Shown piece after piece: positions 7,895-16,167 of a stretch of DNA of 28,963 nt. The stretch comes from CAYUMU01 sp964445985 (GTDB lineage: Bacteria; Planctomycetota; Planctomycetia; Pirellulales; S012-138): contig CAYUMU010000086.1 in NCBI GenBank assembly GCA_964445985.1, forward strand, positions 1 through 28,963, given 5' to 3'. The position numbers were made by a program, and so were the translations under genes. Every line of letters begins with the position of its first letter. Within the stretch, counting starts at the first letter, position 1. The notes under the pieces were generated by a model, which made no database searches, had not been told where the DNA came from, and saw nothing but the letters and a program-made list of their open reading frames with translations.

Positions 7895-8203
7895 ATGATT
7901 CACGTGATCGCCACCATTGAGTTGCAGCCTGGCAAGAGGGCCGAGTTCTTGCGGCACTTCCACGCGATTGTGCCCGACGTGCACGCCGAACAGGGCTGCC
8001 TTGAGTACGGCCCTACCGTTGATGTCTCCTCTGGCATTGCGGCCCAGGTTCCCGTGCGCGAGAACGTGGCGGTGATTGTGGAAAAGTGGGAATCGCTCGA
8101 CGCGCTGAAAGCCCACCTGGTGGCCCCGCACATGAAGGTCTATCGCGAGAAGGTTAAGAGCCTGGTGGTAGGCGCCACGCTGCACATTTTGGAACCGGCG
8201 TGA
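7895..8203 (+). CDS. Antibiotic-biosynthesis-monooxygenase (ABM) domain protein, YgiN-like
   Basis: 102 residues from the ATG at 7895. The earlier in-frame ATG at 7844 adds a stretch without ABM character. A single ABM domain fills the protein: MIHVIATIELQPGKRAEFLR, EQGCLEYGPTVD and VIVEKWESLDALKAHLVAPHM are the family landmarks (ferredoxin-like beta-sheet, His after the W-E-S-x-x-A-L block). Relatives are small dimeric cofactor-free quinol monooxygenases or heme-binding proteins. It is cytoplasmic, as there is no signal or membrane segment. It is likely co-transcribed with the acetyltransferase upstream. Confidence 0.85.
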   Translation: MIHVIATIELQPGKRAEFLRHFHAIVPDVHAEQGCLEYGPTVDVSSGIAAQVPVRENVAVIVEKWESLDALKAHLVAPHMKVYREKVKSLVVGATLHILEPA

Positions 8204-8275
8204 GCAGAGCCTGCGGCTGGGATGGCTGCCCGCGTTTTCCCTTTTCTCCTCTGGCAAGGAAAGTTACCCTTCGCA

Positions 8276-8680
8276 ATGGCAAAGCCTGAGGGGATATTCG
8301 CCCCCATACCGCTGTGGGCCGAGCTGGAGCTGAACCCTTACCTGCTCATCATCGGGGCCTTGGTGTTTTTTGGTTTCATGATGCTTCGCCTGGCCAAACG
8401 CACTGGCCGGCCCAGCGACACCGCTCCCCTGATCCGTACCCCGCGTCCGGCCGATTACCCTCAGACGGGCAGCGTTCCGCGGCCTGCCGAGTTGGGCAAG
8501 TGGGAAGTGGAACTGCACGAACTGCTGCGAGAAATGTCGGCCCGCGTGGACTCGAAGCTGTCCGCCCTGCAGCAACTGGTGCTGGCCACCGACGAGCGCC
8601 TGGCCACGCTCGACCGGCGGCTGGAAGAACTTCAGGCTTTGCTCAAGCAGTTGGAAGCGAAGGGAGCGAATCAGGATTGA
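8276..8680 (+). CDS. Small membrane-anchored coiled-coil protein, function unknown
   Basis: 134 residues from the ATG at 8276, preceded by AAGGAAA about 12 bases upstream. One membrane helix lies at about 21-40 (PYLLIIGALVFFGFMMLRLA). A proline-rich linker follows, then a long heptad-rich region from about 80 to the end (LLREMSARVDSKLSALQQLV, LDRRLEELQALLKQLE) that should form a coiled coil. It is not recognised as a named family. Its position, 72 bases after the monooxygenase gene and in the same direction, suggests a shared transcript. Confidence 0.6.
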   Translation: MAKPEGIFAPIPLWAELELNPYLLIIGALVFFGFMMLRLAKRTGRPSDTAPLIRTPRPADYPQTGSVPRPAELGKWEVELHELLREMSARVDSKLSALQQLVLATDERLATLDRRLEELQALLKQLEAKGANQD

Positions 8681-8752
8681 GCGCCTTAACGGGGAAAAGT
8701 TGATACCATGAAAGTGGCTGCTGAACCAAATGGAAAGCGGCGGTTTTGCACG

Positions 8753-8790
8753 TTCGACCCGCATTGTGGCAGGCAGAATGCCTGCCCTAC
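8753..8790 (+). repeat. Palindromic dispersed repeat, left copy of a 38-bp inverted pair
   Basis: The unit reads TTCGACCCGCATTG and continues through TGGCAGGCAGAATGCCTGCC to CCTAC. The core GGCAGGCA-GAA-TGCCTGCC is itself a hairpin. The reverse complement, with one mismatch, is at 11146-11183. A shorter relative (GCCTGCCCTAC) is at 27870-27879. It is probably a REP-like repeat of this genome. Confidence 0.75.
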
Positions 8791-8794
8791 GTTA

Positions 8795-8901
8795 GCTAGC
8801 ATCGTCATGCTAGCAGGAAAAAAATGGGCCTCCTGCGTAGAACTGGATGTGTACACCTATCAGTTCTGCTAGCACGTGATGCTAGCTCCACAGGAGGCCC
8901 A
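8795..8901 (+). promoter_or_regulatory. Nested inverted repeats burying the transposase ribosome binding site
   Basis: TGGGCCTCCTG at 8825-8835 pairs perfectly over 11 bp with CAGGAGGCCCA at 8891-8901, which contains the transposase Shine-Dalgarno AGGAGG (8892-8897). Inside are AGAACTG/CAGTTCT (8839-8845 with 8861-8867) and GCTAGCA/TGCTAGC (8868-8874 with 8880-8886), giving a three-way-junction shape. Upstream, GCTAGCAT/ATGCTAGC (8795-8802 with 8807-8814) forms another hairpin. GCAGGA at 8813-8818 can pair instead with TCCTGC at 8831-8836, which would release the Shine-Dalgarno. Confidence 0.7.
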
Positions 8902-8906
8902 CGATC

Positions 8907-10379
8907 ATGATGAGCAAAGAACAAGCCTTGCACAAGGCAGAGCGGCGCCTTTCCCAGTTGGTGAACATGGTGGAACAAGCGATCCGCGAGCATTGGCGGA
9001 TCGACCAGTTTGAACGCGCTTCCTTCGCCGAACTGCTGGACCTGGGGTTCGAACTCCTGACGGCCCTGGTCGCCGCGCAGGGCGACGGCGACGCGGGTCC
9101 GCAACTGGAGCGCGAAGGCAAGACGCTCAATCGTCTCGAAGAGCCGCGCCGCCGCCGCTATGTTTCGATCTACGGTCCGCTGGAAATCCATCGCCTGGTG
9201 TACGGCACGCGGGAAGGCCAGCAGATCGAACATGTGCCGCTGGACGCGCGGCTGGGGTTGCCGGCCGGCGACATTTCCTACGTGCTGGAAGATTGGCTGG
9301 AGCGGATGTGCGTGAAAGATGCCTTTCGGGAGTCCGTGGACTCCCTGGTCGAGTTGCTGGGCGTGCGGGCCAGGGTCTCGGTGGAGACGGCCGAGAAGCA
9401 TTCCCGCGAAATGGCCGCACAGGCCGCCTCGTTCCGCGCGTCGCAAGCCGCGCCGCCGCCCGAGGAAGAAGGCGAGTTGCTGCTGGTCACGGCCGATGGC
9501 AAGGGCGTGCCGATGCGCCGCGAGGCCGATCCCCAGTCGCCGCCAGCCCATCATCGCCGCGGCAAGGGAGAGAAGGCGAACAAGAAACAAATGGCCTACG
9601 TGGGAGCGGTGTATACGATCGATCGGTTTACCCGCACGGCCGACGATATTCTGGACGAACTGCTGCGCAAGCAGCGGGCCAAGCAGCGGCCACGCCCACG
9701 GCACAAGCACGTCTGGGCGGAAATGACGCGGCCTGGCGCCGGCATCCTGGAAGGCACGCTGCTGCACGGGCCGAGCTACCTGTTCGCGGAACTCGCGGTG
9801 GAGTGTCATCACCGCGACCTGCCGCGCGACAAGCCGCTGGTCTGTCTCTTGGATGGCGAAAGACAGCTGTGGGACTTGCAGGCCGAGTGGCTCCCGCGGG
9901 CGATTGGCATCCTGGATATCTTCCATGTCACCGAGCGGCTCTGGAAGGCCGCGCATTGCTTCCAGCGGGAAAAAAGTCCCCAGGCTGAGCAGTTCGTCGA
10001 GCGTTACCTGCGGCTGTTGTTGGAGGGCAAGGTAGACACGGTGATTCGCTCCTTCCGCCAACTGCTCGGCACGCGGCGACTGACAGGCGAAAAGCGCAAG
10101 CGGCTGCAGGCGGCGATCACCTACTATGACAACAACCGTCAGCACATGCGTTATGACGAATACCTGCAGGCCGGCTACCCGATCGGCAGCGGCGTGGCGG
10201 AAGGCGCCTGCCGCCACCTGGTGAAGGACCGCCTGGAAGGCGCCGGCATGCGCTGGAGCCTGGCGGGGGCGCAAGCCCTGCTTCGCCTCCGGGCCTTGTA
10301 CCTCAACGGCGACTGGAATGCGTTTGTGAATCACCGCATCCAGCAAGAACAAACTGCGCTATATGGGCAAGCCGCGTAA
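8907..10379 (+). mobile_element. ISKra4-family transposase gene (insertion sequence)
   Basis: 490 residues, starting ATG-ATG at 8907/8910 behind AGGAGG. The protein matches the ISKra4 family in length and landmarks: an N-terminal helical region, RRRYVSIYGPLEIHRLVYG, GELLLVTADGKGVPM (first catalytic Asp block), CLLDGERQLWDL (second acidic block), and near the C-terminus GYPIGSGVAEGACRHLVKDR followed by GMRWS, containing the final Glu. It looks intact. It should carry out DDE-type cut or copy transposition of its own element. Clean terminal inverted repeats and a target duplication could not be fixed. The element lies between inverted palindromic repeats at 8753 and 11183. Translation is probably restrained by the structure at 8825-8901. 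Confidence 0.85.
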
Positions 10380-10423
10380 AAGCGGAACGGCGGTCACGCC
10401 CGTTTGAATAACGACACCTATAT

Positions 10424-11098
10424 ATGGTGCTATTGATGCTTAGGTTTAGCCCAGAACCGCATGAGCTTATTCTGGAAGAGATTCCTTTAGGACCATTTGT
10501 CCTAAAGAGCCGCTGGCCGAGCGAACTTCTGGCGATCTCAATCCTCATGGCTGCATTAGCGATGTTCTGTTATCTTATTCTAATGGAGGACGTATCTAGT
10601 CTTGGAAGTGTATTTAGCATTTTAATTGCAGTGACACTCGCCTTCATTGTTTTCGTTTTTGCGAGGCGATTTGCGCGGGGAGGCTACTGCGCATATCCGG
10701 TGCGTGCCTTTTCGGCAGAAGACATAAGAGCATTATCTTGCATTCGGTGGCTGCGCAGTCTATCACTAATAGAAGTGACTGTTACGGATGATCAAGCACG
10801 AGCGATTGCATCCCTCAATAGGTTGCGTGAAATAGTTTTATGGCGGGCACGAGTTACCGATTTCACCATACAGTTGCTCTCTGAGTTACCAATGCTCGAG
10901 CAACTCGTTGTGGACGAGACGCCTATCACCGATGCATGCATCCCATACATGATTATTATGCCACGATTGCGTATGTTGCATGCCGTGCGCACTAACATTT
11001 CTAATGAAGGGGTGTTAGCATTGAAAATGGGCATGCCACAGACCCATGTCGTCACGATGAACGGCTACTACGAAGACCCTGAAGAGAGCATGTCCTAA
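10424..11098 (+). CDS. Leucine-rich-repeat protein with two membrane helices
   Basis: 224 residues from the ATG at 10424; a second ATG at 10436 is possible. Two membrane helices lie at about 34-54 and 63-82 (LLAISILMAALAMFCYLILM, VFSILIAVTLAFIVFVFARR). After them come roughly four 23-25-residue repeats of LRR type: LRSLSLIEVTVTDDQ, LREIVLWRARVTDF, LEQLVVDETPITDAC and LRMLHAVRTNISNEG. This is the degenerate LRR seen in many planctomycete membrane proteins. The GC content is visibly lower than in its neighbours, suggesting separate acquisition. It begins only 45 bases after the transposase, so the original 5' end may have been altered by the insertion. Function unknown. Confidence 0.6.
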   Translation: MVLLMLRFSPEPHELILEEIPLGPFVLKSRWPSELLAISILMAALAMFCYLILMEDVSSLGSVFSILIAVTLAFIVFVFARRFARGGYCAYPVRAFSAEDIRALSCIRWLRSLSLIEVTVTDDQARAIASLNRLREIVLWRARVTDFTIQLLSELPMLEQLVVDETPITDACIPYMIIMPRLRMLHAVRTNISNEGVLALKMGMPQTHVVTMNGYYEDPEESMS

Positions 11099-11145
11099 AT
11101 CTGCTCCGATCTTGGTTGGGGGGCCTTACAGTCAATGTAGTCAAT

Positions 11146-11183
11146 GTAGGGCAGGCATTCTGCCTGCCACAATGCGGTTCGAA
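11146..11183 (-). repeat. Palindromic dispersed repeat, right copy of the 38-bp inverted pair
   Basis: The reverse complement of 8753-8790 with one mismatch (TTCGAA instead of TTCGAC at the outer end). The core GGCAGGCATTCTGCCTGCC is self-complementary. The imperfect direct repeat GTCAATGTAG-TCAATGTAG lies just before it at 11131-11149. The two 38-bp copies bracket 2.36 kb. Confidence 0.75.
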
Positions 11184-11248
11184 GCTGTATGACGTCCGGG
11201 TTTGCGAAGTGAGCGTGGAATTCTCCATTGAGGCAAACCTGCTATTGA

Positions 11249-12161
11249 ATGTTAATCGACCATGTCGATGCCCAGATGCAAGCCGGCGGCTTACCCTTGG
11301 GCTTTGAGCTCGACCTGGGCGACATCAACGGCGACGGCACCGGCGACGGCGCTTCGTCCGGGCTCCCCGCCGCGCCCAACGTGGGCAATACCGTCAAGAT
11401 CAAGCACCCCGCCGTGCGGCTGATCGGCTCCGCGTCCATCACCACCCAGGTTCGCGAAGAGATATTTACGGTCAATGCCCGTGGCATGCAAACCACGCAC
11501 ACCGATCCCGAGGGCAATCTCTCCGTCAACGTCTACTACCCCTACAACGATCCCGAGGGGGACGGCCGCTTCGTCGCGCCGGGCCTCGGCGCCAAGCAGT
11601 ACGGCAACCTCAAAGCGCAATACGTCGATGCCAATCCCGACGACGTGATGAGCCTGATCGGCGCGGACGGCGATCTCATCGACTTCATCCCCGGAAAAAT
11701 CAGCCGCACCAACACGCCGGGCGTGTACCAGAACCTAATCACTCGCTTCGAAGGCAGCGCGACCTGCCCCGGCGGCGGCTGCGCGTCGTGCGCTTACGAT
11801 CCGCTGGGCAACCCGCTGGCGACCACCGATCCCCGCGGTTTTACGACGCTGTTCGAGCGGAACGAACTGGGCGAAGCCTACCGGACGATCGCGCCCGAGC
11901 CCTACCGTTACCGCACCGAGCTGCACTTCGACGCCAACCGCAACGTCGTCCGCCAGGATATCGAAGACAAGTTCGTCCGCTACCAGAGTGAAGACCCGGC
12001 CGACGCCGGCTACGGCCACTTCTCGCCCACCGGCTCGCACAGCACGGCCAATGTGCCCAGTCGCAAGGGACACGCGGGCCGGCAACTTTGCTCGGGCTGG
12101 TTCAGCAATCTCAAAGCGTACGACCTGTTGGACAACGTCATCGAGGAAGACATCGACGCCA
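11249..12161 (+). pseudogene. Rhs/YD-repeat protein fragment
   Basis: The frame is open from 11249 to 12256, but only the part up to about 12161 has protein character. YD-type repeats are visible: YDPLGNPLATTDPRGFTTL, FDANRNVVRQDIED and YDLLDNVIEEDIDA. A FELDLGDINGDGTGDG segment lies near the start. Full Rhs-type proteins have a signal peptide, dozens of repeats and a core-closing domain, all missing here, so both ends are lost. The upstream end abuts the palindromic repeat at 11146. The downstream end is interrupted directly after EDIDA by a sequence that looks like the 5' end of a group II intron. It would once have encoded part of a large secreted or toxin-delivery protein and is now probably silent. 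Confidence 0.65.
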
Positions 12162-12350
12162 GTGCGCCTGTGACGGCGTTTGATCAGAAGGGTGCAAGTC
12201 CCTTCCAGGTCGATGTTCCCGACCTGAATCCGACAGTGGCAACTGCGTTCCCGTGAGGGAGGGTGGAGAGCAACCTGAGGAGAACGACCAGTCCGTAACG
12301 CAAGTGAACTACTCGGTTCGCGGCGCCGTCATATCGCGAATATGGCTGGC
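12162..12350 (+). mobile_element. Probable 5' fragment of a group II intron (domain I)
   Basis: It begins GTGCGCC, matching the GUGYG 5' consensus of group II introns, placed inside Rhs coding sequence. A run of clean hairpins follows: GAAGGG/CCCTTC (12187-12192 with 12200-12205) around TGCAAGT; CAGGTCG/CGACCTG (12206-12212 with 12220-12226); TCCC-GTGA-GGGA (12249-12260) with a GNRA tetraloop. The stretch GTAACGCAAGTGAAC near 12295-12309 is also intron-like. No reverse transcriptase ORF and no domain V follows before the gene at 12474, so the intron is truncated. The exact right end is uncertain. Confidence 0.5.
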
Positions 12351-12373
12351 GGAGTGGTTCGTCTTTTGGTTCG

Positions 12374-12399
12374 AGGGCCGTCTCGGCGAGACTGGCCCT
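12374..12399. repeat. Strong palindrome (AGGGCC-GTCTC ... GAGAC-T-GGCCCT)
   Basis: AGGGCCGTCTC at 12374-12384 pairs with GAGAC-T-GGCCCT at 12388-12399, broken only by one bulged T, with loop GGC. A mildly T-rich tail follows (TTCTGTTCCTGTT). It could be a terminator facing right or a REP-like palindrome of this genome. Confidence 0.5.
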
Positions 12400-12422
12400 T
12401 CTGTTCCTGTTGGTCCTAGGGC

Positions 12423-12428
12423 TACAAT
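12423..12428 (+). promoter_or_regulatory. Candidate -10 element (TACAAT) for the BRCT-MerR-TPR gene
   Basis: GGGCTACAATCGG lies 45 bases before the ATG at 12474. The same context (GAGCTACAATACC) occurs at 22150-22162 before the TPR gene. The -35 position here is poor. Confidence 0.3.
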
Positions 12429-12473
12429 CGGGGGGCTGCCGTATTTGCTACTTATCCGCCACAACTGCCTTCG

Positions 12474-13706
12474 ATGACCTCACCCCCTGAATTCTTATCT
12501 GCCGACGGTTTGGCTGGCAAGCGGATTGCCTTCACCGGCCGGTTGGCTGGCATGACACGTCGCGAGGCCAAGCAACTGCTATCCCAGCACGGCGCGGTGG
12601 TGGTGGATGCGGCCGAGGGCGCGCTCAACCTGCTGGTCGTCGGCGAAGACGATCTCCCCCTGGCCGAGTTGCTCCCGGCTCTCGACGCCGACGCTCATGC
12701 CGCGGTGCAGGCGGGTCAACTTGCCATCATTAGCGAAACGCAACTTTGGCAGCGGCTGGGGGTGATCGAGGCCGAGCAGAACGTTCATCCGCTCTACACC
12801 GCCGCCAACCTGGCCCAACTGCTCGGCACCAACGTGGCCGCGGTTCGCCGCTGGCAGCGGCTGGGGTTGATTGTGCCCGTGCACGAGGTCAGGCGACTGG
12901 CCTACTTCGATTATCAACAGGTCGTCACGGCCCGCAGCCTGGCCCGCCTGGTGGCTTCTGGCATGCCGGTGGCGCAAATCGAGCGTCAGCTGCGCGAGCT
13001 GCAGCAATTCTTGCCCGAAATTGAACGGCCGCTGGAGCAGCTTTCGATTCTGGCCGACGGCAAGCGTTTGCTGCTCCGTCAGGAGGGCGGACTGCTCGAC
13101 GCCTCGGGGCAACTTCGCTTCGATTTCGACGCCACCGTCGATGATTCGCCCGACGTGTTGTCGGCCCACGATGACGAGGCGTGTGACGAAGACGAACCCG
13201 AGGTGGCCTCGGCCCGCGAGGCGCTCATGGCCCCCTTGCAGCCCCCTTCGGTCGATCATTTGCGGCAAGCGGCGGCGGAGTGCGAAGACGAGGGCGACCT
13301 GGACCAAGCGGCCGAGTTGTATCGAGCCATCCTGGCCGCCGAAGGGCCGCATGCCGAAACCTGCTTTCAACTGGCCGACGTGCTCTACCGCCAGGGAGAT
13401 TTGACGGCGGCGCGGGAACGGTACTACGCCGCCATTGAGATTGACGAGGAATTCATCGAAGCCCGCGCGAATCTAGGCTGCGTGCTGCTGGAATTGGATC
13501 AGCCGCAGTTGGCCGAGGCCGCCTTTCGCGGGGCTCTCGCCGGCTACCCCGATTATGCCGACGCGCATTATCACTTGGCCCGCACCCTCACCCGGCTGGA
13601 ACGGCCGGGCGAAGCGCAGGAGCATTGGCGAGAATTCCTGCGACTCTCGCCCCGCAGCCCTTGGGCCGAAGAAGCAGAACAGGCGCTGGGGGAGGAGGGT
13701 TGCTAG
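12474..13706 (+). CDS. BRCT-MerR HTH-TPR three-domain protein
   Basis: 410 residues from the ATG at 12474. Residues 8-95 are BRCT-like: GLAGKRIAFTGRLAGMTRRE, QLLSQHGAVVVD and LNLLVVGEDD match the ligase/RFC-type BRCT pattern. Residues 106-175 are a MerR-type DNA-binding domain: LYTAANLAQLLGTNVAAVRR then WQRLGLI, FDYQQV and the VAQIERQLRELQ helix. After an acidic linker (about 220-250) the last 160 residues are four TPR repeats (AAELYRAILA, ARERYYAAIEIDEEFIEARA, YADAHYHLARTLTRLERPGE). No membrane segment is present, so it is cytoplasmic. A regulator or scaffold on DNA is plausible but inferred. The gene stands alone, convergent with the Ser/Thr kinase gene. Confidence 0.8.
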   Translation: MTSPPEFLSADGLAGKRIAFTGRLAGMTRREAKQLLSQHGAVVVDAAEGALNLLVVGEDDLPLAELLPALDADAHAAVQAGQLAIISETQLWQRLGVIEAEQNVHPLYTAANLAQLLGTNVAAVRRWQRLGLIVPVHEVRRLAYFDYQQVVTARSLARLVASGMPVAQIERQLRELQQFLPEIERPLEQLSILADGKRLLLRQEGGLLDASGQLRFDFDATVDDSPDVLSAHDDEACDEDEPEVASAREALMAPLQPPSVDHLRQAAAECEDEGDLDQAAELYRAILAAEGPHAETCFQLADVLYRQGDLTAARERYYAAIEIDEEFIEARANLGCVLLELDQPQLAEAAFRGALAGYPDYADAHYHLARTLTRLERPGEAQEHWREFLRLSPRSPWAEEAEQALGEEGC

Positions 13707-13813
13707 TGGCTGGTTGTTGGTGTTTGGCAGGTTCCAGCCAGCTTAGAGGGAAACTCTTAACGGCTCTGAGTTGTTCCTGTTCAACGGCGGGAAGTCATAT
13801 AAACCGGCCGGTC

Positions 13814-16102
13814 CTAGTCTTCTAGCTTTTTCAGCGGGGCAACCATGGTGGCGGCGAATGCGTCTTGAGGTGTGGGCGATTTGCCTCCGGCGGGCGTTTC
13901 GGCCGCTGACTCCACCGCGTCGGATGGCTGCGCCGCGGAACTCGATTGGCTCTTTCCCGCCGCCGAACCGCGCGCTTCCCACCACGCTTGCGCCAACTTC
14001 ATCGTCCAGGTGTCGAGGGTCGGGCAGCGGTCGAGCTCGTCGGCCAGGTCTCCGGCCGATTGGGGACGGTCGTTGGGATTTTTGGCCAGGCAGCGGAGCA
14101 ACAGTTGCTCCAATTGCGGCGAAACCGGTTTGCCCAAGCGGGCCGAGGGGGGCTCGGGCGTGCCCGAAACGTGTCCCTGCAGAATGTCGATCACGCTCCG
14201 GCCGTCGAACACCGGTTTGCCCGTCAGCAGAAAATATCCCACGGCTCCCAGGGCGTAGAGGTCGCCGCGGTGGTCCACATCGTCGGGGCTTTGGATGGCT
14301 TCGGGCGACAGATAGAGCGGCGTGCCCGTCATCGAACCGGCCGAAGTCACGTTCGCTTGCCGCCGCGAGTCCATGGCCTTGACCAGGCCGAAGTCGAGCA
14401 GCTTGACCACGTCGAACTGGCCGCCGCGGGCGTTGAGCACCATGTTGGCCGGTTTAATGTCGCGATGGATGAGCCCAATCCCGTGGGCTTCGGCCAGCGA
14501 GCCGCACACCTGGCGCAAAACATGCACCACCCGAGCCTCGGGCAGGGGGCCATGCTGCTCCACCAGCTGTTCCAAATCGATGCCGTTCAGGTACTCCATC
14601 GCGTAGTAAAACACGCCCTCGGGCGTGCGGCCATAATCGTAAATGCAAATGGTGTTGGGGTGATTGAGTTGGCTGGTGAGCTGCACCTCGCGCTCGAAGC
14701 GGGCCAGGGTTTGCTCGTTGCTTTTCTCAATATTGAGGAATTTCACCGCGGTGGGGCGATGCAACATGGAGTGATGGGCGCGATAGACCACGCCCATGCC
14801 GCCTTCGCCCAGCTTTTCGTCCAGCGTGTATTGCCCCAATTGCCTGGCTTCGAGCGCGGCCCGCTGGGCCTGGCGATTGAGCCGCCCCGCCACGGCGGTG
14901 TAAATGCTCAGGGCGATGGATACCGCCACCAGCAGGCCAAACATGCTCCAGAAAGCGAGCCGCAAAATGTACATCGGCCGGTAGGCCTCGGCCACATCGA
15001 CCTCGGTGGCCACGCCCAGGTTGTAGTCCTTGAGCCAGGTCCAAGCTCCGACCACCGGCACGCCGCGATAATCGCGATAACCGTTCACATTCATGCCATC
15101 GTTGCCAGAGGTGGCCGCGGCAGCCATGACCGTCAGTGGTTGCCGCGACCGCCGCTCGGTGGTCCGCGTCCCTTGCGTCAGATCGACCAGCGGGTCGCGA
15201 ACATGCACGTTGAGAATGGAGTCGGCGTCTTCGGTCAGCAGCCCGATCGCGCGAAGCTGATCGTCGAACCGGCTTTGCGAGAGCATGATTCCTTGCTGGT
15301 CGAAGGCATACGTTTCGCCCGTTTTGCCAATGCGAGCCACGCGCATGATCTCGCTGAACGCCTGCTCGGGCCGAATGCGCACCCCTAGCACCGCCACCGG
15401 CTGCATGTCGGCATTCCGGATCGGGGCCAAGGCAAACATGGTAGGCACGCCGGCCCGCAATTGGCCCTGGGCGTCGGGCAACACGATGGGGCTTTTCATC
15501 GGGTGCGATACCGTGGCCTTGCCCGCCAACACGCTCCGCACCATGGCCGAGGTTTGCTCGTCGGGCAGCGACAGGCCGACAGCATCATTGCGGTACGAGG
15601 CCACCACCTTGAGCTGGGGCGAAACCACGATAAAGCCATTCCAATCGTGGGCCTCTAGGGCTGGCGCCAGTTCGCGCCGCAATTCGGCTAACTGCGGGGC
15701 CTGCAACAGCTCCAGTTGGGTAACGCCGTCGCGGTCTCCCAAGGCAGATAGCTCGGCCGCCAGGCGCGAAATCTGTGGAGCGTGGGCGGTGGAAATGGCA
15801 ATCGCTTCTTGCGAATGCATCCAAATCTGGAGCGCGGCGACGTCGGCATTCAGCACGGCTTGCAGCGCGGATTCGAGCTCTTCCCTCAGCGTCCGTTCCA
15901 CGGCGTTCCCCACCCACCAGCCCAGGCCGGAAAGTAGCAGGATGGCAAACAGCGGACGCAACCAAAGCTGCCGCAAAAAGCGAGCCTGGGTCCGCGCGAA
16001 CGATCGCAACCGGCTTTGGGTTTGCGACCAGCTCACGCCGGCGGAACTGGCGGAAGCCGAACTACGAGAGGCGGTAGGATCGCGTGGGGGAAGCGCGCTC
16101 AT
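13814..16102 (-). CDS. Membrane Ser/Thr protein kinase with extracytoplasmic Cache-like sensor
   Basis: 762 residues from the ATG at 16102 (MSALPPRDPTASRS); the frame is open upstream but that part is antisense to the protease gene. Membrane helices lie at about 48-66 and 381-402. The roughly 310 residues between them look like a Cache-type sensor, with RIGKTGETYAFDQQGIMLSQ and GVPVVGAWTWLKDYNLGVAT as typical blocks. The cytoplasmic Hanks-type kinase runs from about 425 to 690: GEGGMGVVY (432-440), catalytic Lys454, HRDIKPAN with D548, DFG at 570-572, GTPLYLSPEA, then DLYALGAVGYFLLTG. All key residues are present, so it should be active. A Ser/Ala-rich tail follows. It is divergent from the protease gene, across an operator-like palindrome. 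Confidence 0.9.
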   Translation of the reverse strand: MSALPPRDPTASRSSASASSAGVSWSQTQSRLRSFARTQARFLRQLWLRPLFAILLLSGLGWWVGNAVERTLREELESALQAVLNADVAALQIWMHSQEAIAISTAHAPQISRLAAELSALGDRDGVTQLELLQAPQLAELRRELAPALEAHDWNGFIVVSPQLKVVASYRNDAVGLSLPDEQTSAMVRSVLAGKATVSHPMKSPIVLPDAQGQLRAGVPTMFALAPIRNADMQPVAVLGVRIRPEQAFSEIMRVARIGKTGETYAFDQQGIMLSQSRFDDQLRAIGLLTEDADSILNVHVRDPLVDLTQGTRTTERRSRQPLTVMAAAATSGNDGMNVNGYRDYRGVPVVGAWTWLKDYNLGVATEVDVAEAYRPMYILRLAFWSMFGLLVAVSIALSIYTAVAGRLNRQAQRAALEARQLGQYTLDEKLGEGGMGVVYRAHHSMLHRPTAVKFLNIEKSNEQTLARFEREVQLTSQLNHPNTICIYDYGRTPEGVFYYAMEYLNGIDLEQLVEQHGPLPEARVVHVLRQVCGSLAEAHGIGLIHRDIKPANMVLNARGGQFDVVKLLDFGLVKAMDSRRQANVTSAGSMTGTPLYLSPEAIQSPDDVDHRGDLYALGAVGYFLLTGKPVFDGRSVIDILQGHVSGTPEPPSARLGKPVSPQLEQLLLRCLAKNPNDRPQSAGDLADELDRCPTLDTWTMKLAQAWWEARGSAAGKSQSSSAAQPSDAVESAAETPAGGKSPTPQDAFAATMVAPLKKLED

Positions 16103-16167
16103 GAAACGCCTGGGAATTAGGGGGGAGCAATCCACGGCGCTCCCGCTCCCAAAGGCGTTCATCGGTC

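Noticed and set aside
8853..10421. ACACCTAT direct repeat (8853-8860 and 10414-10421) as the target duplication of the ISKra4 element
   Set aside because: It would place one arm of the perfect 11-bp SD-sequestering stem outside the element, and the adjacent ends show no matching inverted repeats. An 8-bp match found by scanning can be chance.
12253..12477. 74-residue frame between the Rhs fragment and the BRCT gene
   Set aside because: It lies in the structured intron-like region and the palindrome; no protein similarity or ribosome binding site.
13946..15388. 480-residue plus-strand frame
   Set aside because: It is antisense to the Ser/Thr kinase, whose catalytic motifs are all present.
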